The notes below the pieces were generated by a model. The model had not been told where the DNA came from. It did no database searches and saw nothing but the letters and a program-made list of their open reading frames with translations. The translations under genes and the position numbers were made by a program. From positions 1-64,000 of the forward strand of contig NZ_JOAP01000039.1 in NCBI RefSeq assembly GCF_000720475.1: 64,000 nucleotides of DNA. Reading direction: 5' to 3'. This DNA is from Streptomyces aureocirculatus. Lineage in GTDB: Bacteria; Actinomycetota; Actinomycetes; Streptomycetales; Streptomycetaceae. Of the stretch, positions 55,601 to 62,997 are shown piece by piece; position 1 is the stretch's first letter; each line of letters begins with the position of its first letter.

Positions 55601-56133
55601 GGGAACTCGAAGCCGTGCCGGTCCCAGAAGGCGCGCCGGAAGACCTTGTTCCAGGCAACGCGGTCGGCGAGCAGGGCCAGGTCACGGCTGATGTGGGTAC
55701 GGGTGCGCGGCGCGGTGAGCCACTGGTACTGCCAGGCCTGTGAGCGGCCGCGTTCGGTGAGGCGCCAGACGTTGCCGCTGGCGAAGTCGGAGCCGCTGGC
55801 GTCCAGGCTCGCGATCAGGCGGGCGTAGGCGTCGTGCGGCACGATGTCGTCGCTGTCCACGAACGTGAGGTACTCGGCGCTCGGATGGGCGTGCCGCACC
55901 CCGGTGTTGCGGGCGGCGCTCAGGCCCGCGTTGGGCTGGCGGACATAGACGAAGCGGGGGTCGCGGGTGGCGAATTCACGCGCGATGCGCGGACTGGAGT
56001 CGGTGGAGCCGTCGTCGACGAGGACGGCTTCGATGCCGCCGTCCAGAGTCTGCCGGGCGATCGACTCAAGGCACTCCTGCAGAAACTCCTCGACGTTGTA
56101 GATGGGCACGACGACGGTGAGTCGGGGCTGCAC
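52690..56133 (-). CDS. Bifunctional GT2 / TagF-like CDP-glycerol glycerophosphotransferase
   Basis: 1147 aa. The N-terminal GT2 domain is complete: LTVVVPIYNVEEFLQECLES, VDDGSTDSSP and FVDSDDIVP (residues 4-110). A roughly 400-residue middle region has beta-sandwich-like segments. The C-terminal Glyphos_transf domain (about 770-1147) has VVQTWHGTPLKRIGTDL near residue 880, SPRNDVLF, VLYAPTYRDH and LITDYSSLMFDFAHTGRP. It may add a sugar and a polyol phosphate to the same chain. The GTG start follows GAAAGG. Confidence 0.9.
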   Translation of the reverse strand: MQPRLTVVVPIYNVEEFLQECLESIARQTLDGGIEAVLVDDGSTDSSPRIAREFATRDPRFVYVRQPNAGLSAARNTGVRHAHPSAEYLTFVDSDDIVPHDAYARLIASLDASGSDFASGNVWRLTERGRSQAWQYQWLTAPRTRTHISRDLALLADRVAWNKVFRRAFWDRHGFEFPEGRLYEDTPVMIPAHFLASCVDVLNDHVYYWRVREGSITRRRTDVKGVRDRIAACAHVSTFLAGQAPELKSTYDVSCLRDDFVYFLEGLPMGGPEYRAAFLEGTADFLRAADPEILRQLPVDLRVKWHLVRERRTGELIELLDHERRGGKGTFAVRGAVRKYAEYPGLADLPPEIARLGRDELPAVARLGEARWGADGLLRISGYAHLHNLDAARPAQSVKTGLLKAAHSRGRYRWVPARTVPAPEATEDSGQQLHCYDLSGFEMTVDPQRLRTGGKWRPGNWLLGVVVAGHGVVRRAAVRARDGSRTQSLVHDLGDGMRVVLGFSKGRLVLRVQEYAARVEGHRGHGGDVVLTGSLPGHARPRALRLTHSCGVRLDFPVAVVDDRFEARLHLPDLEAVPPAPHHAPAQVEPPHSDRWQAALELPDGSTLPLAAVTDLPPGRYATRPGRELCTTADDRGNLVVELTRRPIADRVVWTADGTLEIEGSATEASWPSADLVLRHSGRDDEVTVPVELTGDRFRAVVAPGGGVLREGRWYVFLREVENSGAGVPVRVLASTGAGLPFHQVLQGRQFTADRRFGDRLVIDARSVLAPTERGAYRRHRLRTEHYPRERARALRDAVLYFDGDSPRAVHEELVRRGAEVEHLWVTQDQQTRVPAGAHGVAEHSAEFHEALARCRRIVTAGHLPDFFRRSEGQTVVQTWHGTPLKRIGTDLTDTLYADHGHLDRLPRLAAQWNVLVSPSRFATPHLGRALAYDGEVLEAGSPRNDVLFADDRDKVAERVRRELGLPPDRRVVLYAPTYRDHLGFGPGRYRHDPALDLGAVEDGIGDDHVLLVRRHPLTSGRLPGARAPFVRDVTTHPRATELLLVADVLITDYSSLMFDFAHTGRPMLFHAYDLEHYRDTVRGFYLDFENSAPGPLLTSTTEVVDALRGLDAVTGRHADAYAAFREAYCDLDDGRAAGRVADRLMR

Positions 56134-56229
56134 GGCGACCGGCCTTTCGTAGGAGTAAGGGTGGCGTTACGACCTATTACGGGCGTATTCACCCTTTTTG
56201 CCCGACTCGATCAACTTCCGTGCCCCCGC

Positions 56230-56263
56230 TCACCCCATCGAGGTGCCTGATCACCCCATCGAG
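56230..56263. repeat. Two 13-bp direct repeats, 21 bp apart
   Basis: TCACCCCATCGAG occurs at 56230-56242 and 56251-56263, on the same face of the helix, between two divergent TagF-like genes. Confidence 0.95.
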
Positions 56264-56275
56264 TGAGGCTCGGTC

Positions 56276-56305
56276 TTCGACACAGCGTGCGCATCTGGCT
56301 ACGGT
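56276..56305 (+). promoter_or_regulatory. Candidate leaderless promoter of the TagF-like gene
   Basis: TTCGAC (56276-56281), an 18-base spacer and TACGGT (56300-56305), with the ATG only 8 bases further on. Transcription would start at or next to the ATG. The 13-bp direct repeats lie immediately upstream. Confidence 0.65.
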
Positions 56306-56313
56306 CGGTACTC

Positions 56314-58398
56314 ATGCCGTATTTCTCAGTCGTCGTACCCGCCCACCGCGTCCAGGGGTATCTCCGGGAGTGCCTGGAGTCCGTGCTCGACCAGTCCTTC
56401 ACGGACCTCGAACTGGTCGTCGTCGACGACGACTCGCCGGACGCGGGGGCCGCGATCGCCGCGGAGTATGCGCAGCGCGACCCCCGGGTGCAACTCGTCC
56501 GCCTCCCCGAGCGGCGGGGCACCGGCGCCGCCCGCGACACCGGCGCCGAGCGCGCCACCGGCGAGTGGCTGCTGTTCCTCGACGGCGACGACATCCTGCT
56601 CCCCGGCGCGCTCGCCGCCCTGAGCGAGGCGCTGCGCGGCCCCGCCGAAGGCGTCGACGTGCTGCTCTTCGGCCACGACCGCGTCGACTGGTGGGAGACG
56701 GTGCGCCGCCCGGCCGGCGAGGACGTCACCGGCGATCCGCTCGCCGTGACCGTCGCCGCCTGGAACCGCGTCGTGCGCCGTTCCTTCTGGTCCGCGCACG
56801 CGCTCGCCTTCTCCGCGGGCCCCTACGAGGACGTGGTGCCGGTGCACCAGGCGACCCTGGCCGCCGGGGAGCGCGTCGGCGCGCTCGACCGGGTGTGCGT
56901 GCGCTGGCGCGAGCGGCGCGGCGGCAGCTTCGCGAAGTCACCGGGCCGGGCGCACTTCGCGGTCATCGGGCGGTACGAGGAGCTGTTCGCCGCGGGCACC
57001 GAGGTGACGGCACGCCTCTTCCCGTGCGCCGTCGAGCACATCCTGGCCGTCCTCGACGACCCGGGCCGCATCCCGCCCGGCGACCGCGCCGCGTACTTCC
57101 GGGCGGCCGCCGCCATGCTGCGCGCCCACCGCCCCGGCGGCTACGTCACGGTGACCGACCGGCAGCGCGCCCTGCTGTCCGGCTCGTACTCCACCTACCG
57201 GTCCCTCGCCCGCGCGGGCGGCCGCATGAAGGCCGTCCGCTCCGCGCTCGCCCGCCGCAAGAAGGCCGTCCGCGCCCGCGCCATGCGCGTCACCTACCGC
57301 GCCGACCTGCGCCGCTCCCTCGACCCGCATCTTGCCGTCTACGGCGCCTACTGGAACCGCGCCGTGAGCTGCAACCCGGCCGCCATCCACGCCAAGGCCC
57401 GCGAGCTCGCCCCGCACATCCGCGGTGTGTGGGTGGTGTCGAGCCGCCACAAGCACCGGGTACCGCCCGGCGTCGAGTACGTCATCGAGGGCTCGCGGCG
57501 CTACTGGCAGGCGATGGCCCGCGCCACATACCTCGTCAACAACTCCTCCTTCCCCGGCGGCTTCACCAAACGCCCCGGCCAGATCTACCTCCAGACCCAC
57601 CACGGCACGCCCCTGAAGAAGATGGGCCTCGACCAGCGCCGCTACCCCGCGGGCACGCACGGCATCAGCTTCCAGAAGGTCCTCGACCACACCGACCAGT
57701 GGGACTACAGCCTGTCCGCGAACCCGCACTCCACCGAGGTGTGGGAACGCGTGTACCCGGCGGCGTACCAGGCCCTGGAGGCGGGCTACCCCCGCAACGA
57801 CGTGTACTTCACGGCAGGACCCGACGACACCGCCAAGATCCGCGCCGACCTCGGCATCCGCCCCGGCGTGCGTGCCCTGCTGTACGCCCCTACGCACCGC
57901 GACTACCAGAAGGGCTTCCTGCCCCGCCTCGACCTGGAGCGGTTCGCGGCGGCGCTCGGCCCCGACCATGTCGTCCTGGTCCGCGCCCACTACTTCTACG
58001 GCGCCGACGCGGGCCTCGCCGCACACCCGAACCTGATCGACGTCACCGGGCACGCGCGCGTGGAGGACCTGTGCCTGGCCGCCGACGCGCTGATCACCGA
58101 CTACTCCTCCCTGATGTTCGACTACGCCTGCCTGGACCGCCCGATCGTCACCTACGCCCCCGACTGGCAGGCCTACCGCCTGGCCCGCGGCACCTACTTC
58201 GACGTCCTGTCGGGCCGCCCCGGCGAGACACCGGGCGCACTCGCGACGACCCAGGACGAGCTGACCGGGCTCTTCCGCGACGGCGGCTGGGACACGGAGG
58301 AGACGACGCGCCTGCGCACGGCGTTCCGGGCGCGGTTCTGCCCGTACGACGACGGAAGAGCCGCCGAGCGGGTGGTGCGGCGGCTCTTCCTTTCCTGA
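56314..58398 (+). CDS. Bifunctional GT2 / TagF-like CDP-glycerol glycerophosphotransferase
   Basis: 694 aa. GT2 domain (residues 1-220): YFSVVVPAHRVQGYLRECLE, VDDDSPDAGA and FLDGDDILLPG. A basic helical linker (about 300-345) leads to the Glyphos_transf domain, with LQTHHGTPLKKMGLDQRRYP near residue 427, YPRNDVYF, LLYAPTHRDYQKG and LITDYSSLMFDYACLDRP. It closely resembles the C-terminal half of the 36359-38683 product. There is no ribosome site; a promoter just upstream predicts a leaderless mRNA. Confidence 0.9.
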   Translation: MPYFSVVVPAHRVQGYLRECLESVLDQSFTDLELVVVDDDSPDAGAAIAAEYAQRDPRVQLVRLPERRGTGAARDTGAERATGEWLLFLDGDDILLPGALAALSEALRGPAEGVDVLLFGHDRVDWWETVRRPAGEDVTGDPLAVTVAAWNRVVRRSFWSAHALAFSAGPYEDVVPVHQATLAAGERVGALDRVCVRWRERRGGSFAKSPGRAHFAVIGRYEELFAAGTEVTARLFPCAVEHILAVLDDPGRIPPGDRAAYFRAAAAMLRAHRPGGYVTVTDRQRALLSGSYSTYRSLARAGGRMKAVRSALARRKKAVRARAMRVTYRADLRRSLDPHLAVYGAYWNRAVSCNPAAIHAKARELAPHIRGVWVVSSRHKHRVPPGVEYVIEGSRRYWQAMARATYLVNNSSFPGGFTKRPGQIYLQTHHGTPLKKMGLDQRRYPAGTHGISFQKVLDHTDQWDYSLSANPHSTEVWERVYPAAYQALEAGYPRNDVYFTAGPDDTAKIRADLGIRPGVRALLYAPTHRDYQKGFLPRLDLERFAAALGPDHVVLVRAHYFYGADAGLAAHPNLIDVTGHARVEDLCLAADALITDYSSLMFDYACLDRPIVTYAPDWQAYRLARGTYFDVLSGRPGETPGALATTQDELTGLFRDGGWDTEETTRLRTAFRARFCPYDDGRAAERVVRRLFLS

Positions 58399-58402
58399 AC
58401 CT

Positions 58403-58423
58403 GCTCCGGTCGGTTTTCGGAGC
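58403..58423. terminator. Hairpin between convergent genes
   Basis: GCTCCG (58403-58408) pairs with CGGAGC (58418-58423) and encloses a TTTT-containing loop, 5 bases after the TagF-like gene stop. It is a weak terminator candidate. Confidence 0.45.
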
Positions 58424-58427
58424 GGGC

Positions 58428-58453
58428 GGGCTCAGTCGGCGGGCTCAGTCGGC
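58428..58453. repeat. 13-bp tandem duplication over the GT4-Stealth stop codon
   Basis: GGGCTCAGTCGGC occurs at 58428-58440 and directly again at 58441-58453. The second copy contains the stop codon (TGA on the minus strand at 58447-58445); the first carries another TGA in a different frame. Confidence 0.95.
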
Positions 58454-61369
58454 GGGGGTGCGCTCGTAGGGCGAGCGCACCGGGAAGTACGCCGTCAGGA
58501 AGGACCGGACGGCGAGGGCCATCTCCTGGTCGGACATGCCGCTGTCGGGCGACTCGCCGATGCAGAACGCCGTCTTGTTCCGCGACTGGAGGAGCTGCCC
58601 GAGCCGCGCGTGGTCGGCGCGTCTGCCGATGTCCACGAAGTCGTAACCGAGTCCGCCCGGCACGGCCCGCCCCGTGAGGTACGCGTAGTGCTGGTGCAGC
58701 GACGACACCAGGGAGTGGTCGTCGTTGCCGCGGAACCGGCTGCGGGAGGTCGCCGTCAGCTCGTCCGCGTACCGCTCGGTGAGTTCCTGGAGGATGCTGC
58801 GGCGCAGCGCGTACGGCACGTGGTAGAAGCAGTGCGTCGCCGTGCGGCCGAAGTCGCGGCGCAGCAGTTCCCGGTTGTTCTTCGCCGCCGCCAGATAGCC
58901 CTCGTCCGCGGCGGACACCGGCAGCGGTGGCACGGGCATGGACGACCAGAAGAACTTGGGGAGCCCGGAGCCCAGGAAGAAGGTGCCCGGGGTCGTCGGG
59001 CGGCCGAGGAACATGTCGTCGTTGAAGTACAGGAAGTGCTCCGCGAGGCCCTCGATGCGGTGGAGCTGGGTCTCGATGGCGTGGGAGTTGAAGGTCGGCA
59101 GGGCGGCCGGGTCGGCGAACAGGTCCCGGTGGTCGACGACGGTGAGGCCGGGGTGGTCCCGGTCCAGCCAGTCAGGGACCTGCCCCGCGGTGACCAGGTA
59201 CACGTGCCGCACCCAGGGCGCGTACATCGCGAGCGAACGCAGGGAGTAGCGCAGTTCGTCGCGGTTGCGGAAGCGGACGGTGCCGGTGTCGGGGGAGGAG
59301 TCGGTGCTCGCTCCCTGGCCCGCGCCCGTCACCTCGGCGAGCGCGGCGGCGCGGGCCGCCCGCCAGTCGGGGTCGGTGTCGTCGACCCAGGTGTAGACGG
59401 CGTCGACGGGGAAGTCGACGTCGTTCATGAGGACCTCGGTGAAGACGCCGGGGGTGGGGTACGTGCGATCGCCCACGCGCAGTTCGCCGGTGGGCGCGAG
59501 GGCGGGCAGCTCGGTTCCGGCGAGGGTGCTGCCGAAGGGGGCGCGGCGCGTGGTCCCGGGGGCGGGGGCGTCCGCGGTGGGGGTGTCCGTGGTGGGGGTG
59601 TCCGTGGTGGGGGTGTCCGTGGTGAGGGTGTCCGGCGTGGGCGGGCGGGTCCAGAACGCCACCGTGCACGCCTGCTGCACGCCGTGGCGCAGCGAGAGCG
59701 TCGTCGTGGTCACCGGCTTGAACACCTTCACGCCCGCGAGCTCGCCGATCCCGTCGAGGCGCTCGGCGAGCACCGCCCCGGGCGCCGCGTCGCGCGGCTT
59801 CACCAGCTCGGCGTAGACCGGCTGCCCGTGCAGCGACTCCGCGAGCGCCTTCAGGGCCCGGTCCCGGTCGTCCTCGTCCACGGCGAGGGTGTGCGCGGGG
59901 CCGCCGGTGCGCACCAGGACGTACGGCACCTGACGCGACTCCAGGGCGGCCGCGGTGAGTTCGAGGTTCAGGGCGGCCATGCGCGGTGCGAGCATGTCGT
60001 CGCGGCACTCCGCGAGGCGGCCGACCGAACGGATCACGGCGCCGTCGGGGGCGGCGGCGATGATCTCGTCCTCGCGGGCCTTCTCGTCGGCGCCCGCGGC
60101 CGCGTCGAAGGTGTGCGGCGCCGTCGGCCGGAAGCCGCACCCGCCGGACGCCACCCCGAGCGCCACCCGGTCCGCGCGCACCGCCGCCCGCTCGGGACGG
60201 TCACGGCCCGCCACGAGCCGCGTGTACAGCTCCTCCCACAGCGCCGTCACACCGGCGGAGGAGAACCGCTCGTACACGCCCTCGCGGGCGGCCCGCGCAC
60301 AGGACCGGCGCAGCGCGTCGTCCGTCATCAACTCGGACATGGCGTGTGCGAGTTCGTCGATATCGCCGGGCGGTACGAGCAGCCCGTCGACGCGGTGGCG
60401 GACGATCTCCGCCGGGCCCGTGAGGACGTCGTACGCGACCACCGGCACCCCCGCGGCCAGCGCCTCCAGGAGCACCAGCGGGAACGCCTCGTTATGGCCC
60501 GCGGTCATCAGGGAGAGGCCCGCCTTGGCCCATTCGGAGGCCATGTCCTGGCACGGTCCGAGGAGTTCGACCCGGTCCTGGAGCCCGAAGCCGTCCACCA
60601 GGCGGCGCAGGCTCTGCTCGCGGTGGCCGCCGCCGAAGACGCGCAGCGTCCACTCCGGATGGGCGTCGGCCAACTGTGCGAACGCGCGGACGGCGTGGTC
60701 CACGCGCTTCTCGCCGGTCAGCCGCGCGGCCATGACGATGACCTTGCTCTCGCCGTCGGCGCGCGGCCGGAAGCCGTCCGGTACGGCGTTGGGGATCACG
60801 GCGAGCTCCGGTGCGGTCGCGCCGAGGGACTCCGCGATCCAGTCCCGGGTCCGCCCGGTCAGCGTGACCAGGGCGTCGAGGCGCGGCGCGTGCAGGAGCA
60901 GCGGCTCGCCGGAACGGCCGCGGCGCTGCGTCGGGCGGTGCTCCTGGTGCACGGTCACCACGCGCCCGTGCACCACGCCGACGGCGGCGGCGAGCAGGGC
61001 CGGGGTCGTCGTGACCAGGACGTCCGTGTCGAGCGCGCCGAGCGCCGCGGTCAGCTCCACGTCGGACAGTCGGTCGAACGCCGACTCCCAGGCCGGGTCG
61101 ATCAGTTCGCTCGGCAGCGCGGCGAGGGTGCGGCACGCCGCCTCGTCGAGGCCCGACGCCCGTACGGGCCGCTCCGGCGTCACCGTACGGTCGACGAGGT
61201 AGCGCACGCGGACCTGTCGCGCCGCGGGGAAGAACGGCTCGGTCCTGGTGCGGAAGACGGAGAGGACCTGCACGTCGTGCCGCTCGGCGAGGTGCAGCGC
61301 CTGGGTGTACGTGGCGAGCTCGGTGCCGCCCATCTCGTCGCCCCAGCCGAGCAGGTACGTGATCTTCAT
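58445..61369 (-). CDS. GT4 glycosyltransferase fused to a Stealth-family phosphotransferase
   Basis: 974 aa. Residues 1-400 form a GT-B (family 4) glycosyltransferase: GGTELATYTQALHLAE, VIVMAARLTGEKRVDHAV and the donor-binding NEAFPLVLLEALAAGVPVV (about 293). A linker with TTDTP repeats (about 580-600) leads to a Stealth module: CR1 DFPVDAVYTWVDDTDPDW (about 650), CR2 RFRNRDELRYSLRSLAMYAP with NDDMFLGRP, CR3 THCFYHVPYALRRSIL, and CR4 near the end. Stealth proteins transfer hexose-1-phosphate and make sugar-phosphodiester polymers. The ATG follows GAAGGAG. The fusion suggests one protein adding a sugar and then a sugar phosphate. Confidence 0.9.
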   Translation of the reverse strand: MKITYLLGWGDEMGGTELATYTQALHLAERHDVQVLSVFRTRTEPFFPAARQVRVRYLVDRTVTPERPVRASGLDEAACRTLAALPSELIDPAWESAFDRLSDVELTAALGALDTDVLVTTTPALLAAAVGVVHGRVVTVHQEHRPTQRRGRSGEPLLLHAPRLDALVTLTGRTRDWIAESLGATAPELAVIPNAVPDGFRPRADGESKVIVMAARLTGEKRVDHAVRAFAQLADAHPEWTLRVFGGGHREQSLRRLVDGFGLQDRVELLGPCQDMASEWAKAGLSLMTAGHNEAFPLVLLEALAAGVPVVAYDVLTGPAEIVRHRVDGLLVPPGDIDELAHAMSELMTDDALRRSCARAAREGVYERFSSAGVTALWEELYTRLVAGRDRPERAAVRADRVALGVASGGCGFRPTAPHTFDAAAGADEKAREDEIIAAAPDGAVIRSVGRLAECRDDMLAPRMAALNLELTAAALESRQVPYVLVRTGGPAHTLAVDEDDRDRALKALAESLHGQPVYAELVKPRDAAPGAVLAERLDGIGELAGVKVFKPVTTTTLSLRHGVQQACTVAFWTRPPTPDTLTTDTPTTDTPTTDTPTADAPAPGTTRRAPFGSTLAGTELPALAPTGELRVGDRTYPTPGVFTEVLMNDVDFPVDAVYTWVDDTDPDWRAARAAALAEVTGAGQGASTDSSPDTGTVRFRNRDELRYSLRSLAMYAPWVRHVYLVTAGQVPDWLDRDHPGLTVVDHRDLFADPAALPTFNSHAIETQLHRIEGLAEHFLYFNDDMFLGRPTTPGTFFLGSGLPKFFWSSMPVPPLPVSAADEGYLAAAKNNRELLRRDFGRTATHCFYHVPYALRRSILQELTERYADELTATSRSRFRGNDDHSLVSSLHQHYAYLTGRAVPGGLGYDFVDIGRRADHARLGQLLQSRNKTAFCIGESPDSGMSDQEMALAVRSFLTAYFPVRSPYERTPAD
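59570..59629 (-). repeat. Four 15-bp tandem repeats in the GT4-Stealth linker
   Basis: Units at 59570, 59585, 59600 and 59615, consensus GTCCGTGGTGGGGGT on the plus strand, encode Thr-Thr-Asp-Thr-Pro repeats on the minus strand. Confidence 0.95.
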
Positions 61370-61394
61370 GAGGTCTCCTTCATGAGGTCTCCTT
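61367..61394 (-). repeat. 14-bp tandem duplication of a ribosome site plus start codon
   Basis: CATGAGGTCTCCTT occurs at 61367-61380 and again at 61381-61394. Each copy, read on the minus strand, is AAGGAGACCTCATG: a complete ribosome site and ATG. The downstream copy starts the GT4-Stealth gene; the upstream copy overlaps the end of the preceding gene. Confidence 0.95.
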
Positions 61395-62894
61395 CGTGAT
61401 GTCCAGGCAGGTGACGGCGAACGCGCCGGACGCGGTGAGGTGCGGGTGCGCGCGCACCAGGCGGCCGTCGGGCAGCGCGACGAGCCGGAACGGCGTCGGG
61501 AAGGCGGACGGCAGATCGCGTACGTCGGTCAGACGGCGCCCCAGCGGCAGCTCGCCGACGCGGAAGTCCCACACCCACTGGCCGGGCCCCGCCCCTGCCA
61601 TCGCGTCGAGCGGCAGCGGAAAGCTGAACCCGGCCCCTGCCCAGGCGAGTTCGACCGGTACGACGACGCCGTCACGGCGGCGCACGGCCCACCCGGACAC
61701 GGCCGCGAGAGCCCGTTCCCCGGGGCCCGCCACCACCCGCCCGTACACCGTGATCCCGTCCCCGCGCGGCACGAACCGCACCAGCTCCGCGCGCGTCGGC
61801 GACCGCGTCACCTGCACCGCCGCCCTCCCGCCGCGACAGCGCACCACCCGCATGAGGGTGCCGGTGCGCGGGCTCGGCGCGTGCGGCGTCGTGGGTCCTT
61901 GCGGCACGGCACCGGCGCCGCCCGCGTCGAGCGCGAACCCCCGCCGGCGCACCCGCCCGCCCTCGTCGGCCGTCACCACGGTGAGCCGCCAGACGCCGTC
62001 GCCGAGGAGGGGGGCCGGGGCGGGGGCCCCCGGGTCGCGGGTGGTGTCCAGGGCGTCGTGCAGGGTGGCCGTCGCCGTCAGGAGCGGGCCCCCGTCGGTG
62101 TCCCGTTCGACGGCGAGCGGGACCCGGAAGCGGCGGTGGCCGCGGGTGATCAGGAGCTCGGCGGACCGTGTCCCCGGCTCGGGCGCGGCCAGGGCCAGGT
62201 TGAGGGTGCGGCTGTCCCGCAGCGAGAGGTGCACGGGCGGCGGCAGGAGCGGCTCGCGCCCGCTGCCGCGCCCGGCGGCCGCCCGCTCCAGGCGAAACCG
62301 CGCGCTGCGCGCGCGGGCGGCGGCACGCCGGGCCCGGGGGGCCAGGGCGGACTGCAGGGCGGGGAACGCCAGGAGGGTGGCGAGGGCGGAGAGGGCGGGG
62401 TGCGGGGGGTTCCCGGGGGTCCCGGGGTTCTCGGGGTTCCTGGGGTTCCCGGGGTTCCCGGGGTGGCCGGGGTGAGCGGGACGGTCTGGCTCACCCGGGG
62501 GCTCGGGGTGGCCGGGCTGACCGGGGTGAGCGGGATGGTCAGGCTGGCCGGAGTGGCCGGAGTGGCCGGAGTGGCCGGAGTGACCGGGCTGACCGGGCTG
62601 ACCGGGGTGCCCGGGGTGCTCGGGGTGGCTGGGCTGACCGGGGTGAGCGGGATGGTCAGGCTGGCCGGGGTGCCCGGAGTGGCCGGAGTGGCCGGGGTGC
62701 GCGGGCTGACCGGGGTGCCCGGAGTGGCCGGGGTGAGCGGGATGGTCAGGCTGGCCGGGGTGCCCGGAGTGGCCGGGGTCCCCGGGGTTCCCGGGCTGCC
62801 CGGGCTGACCGGGCTGACTGGGGTGGCCGGGTTGGCCGGGATGGCTGAGGTGGCCGGGGCCACCAGGGCGGCCGAAGAAGGCATGGCGGGGCAT
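61380..62894 (-). CDS. Protein with long Gly-X-Pro collagen-like N-terminus and a wall-locus C-terminal domain
   Basis: 504 aa from the ATG at 62894. Residues about 10-165 are imperfect Gly-His-Pro/Gly-Gln-Pro/Gly-His-Ser triplets, with some Gly replaced by Ala, Ser, Asp or Glu. A short helical Arg-rich segment ([20 protein letters not shown]) and a beta-rich domain of about 290 residues follow, resembling C-terminal domains of the GT2 proteins in this locus. No catalytic motif is recognised. It overlaps the GT4-Stealth start region, so it shares an operon with it. The triplet frame has C-rich third positions and joins the C-terminal domain without a break, which supports it over two other open frames. 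Confidence 0.65.
   Translation of the reverse strand: MPRHAFFGRPGGPGHLSHPGQPGHPSQPGQPGQPGNPGDPGHSGHPGQPDHPAHPGHSGHPGQPAHPGHSGHSGHPGQPDHPAHPGQPSHPEHPGHPGQPGQPGHSGHSGHSGHSGQPDHPAHPGQPGHPEPPGEPDRPAHPGHPGNPGNPRNPENPGTPGNPPHPALSALATLLAFPALQSALAPRARRAAARARSARFRLERAAAGRGSGREPLLPPPVHLSLRDSRTLNLALAAPEPGTRSAELLITRGHRRFRVPLAVERDTDGGPLLTATATLHDALDTTRDPGAPAPAPLLGDGVWRLTVVTADEGGRVRRRGFALDAGGAGAVPQGPTTPHAPSPRTGTLMRVVRCRGGRAAVQVTRSPTRAELVRFVPRGDGITVYGRVVAGPGERALAAVSGWAVRRRDGVVVPVELAWAGAGFSFPLPLDAMAGAGPGQWVWDFRVGELPLGRRLTDVRDLPSAFPTPFRLVALPDGRLVRAHPHLTASGAFAVTCLDITKETS
62403..62860. repeat. Complex low-complexity repeat tract (9-bp based, with longer units)
   Basis: The tract is built of CCGGGGTGG- and CCGGAGTGG-like 9-mers. 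A longer unit, GGGGTGAGCGGGATGGTCAG and following bases, recurs at 62523, 62641 and 62730, with a diverged copy near 62472. It encodes the Gly-X-Pro region. Confidence 0.9.
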
Positions 62895-62997
62895 TGCCCT
62901 ACTTTGGCGCCATTCACCCGGAATTCATCGGTACGGCACGCGCCCGGTGCCGTACCGACCCCTCGGGCTCCTGTCCGCCCCGTACCTCACCGACCCT

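Noticed and set aside
62150..62917. Alternative minus-strand frame encoding Thr-Pro-Ala-Thr-Pro-Gly repeats
   Set aside because: It does not continue into the conserved C-terminal domain and its third codon positions fit Streptomyces usage less well than the Gly-X-Pro frame.
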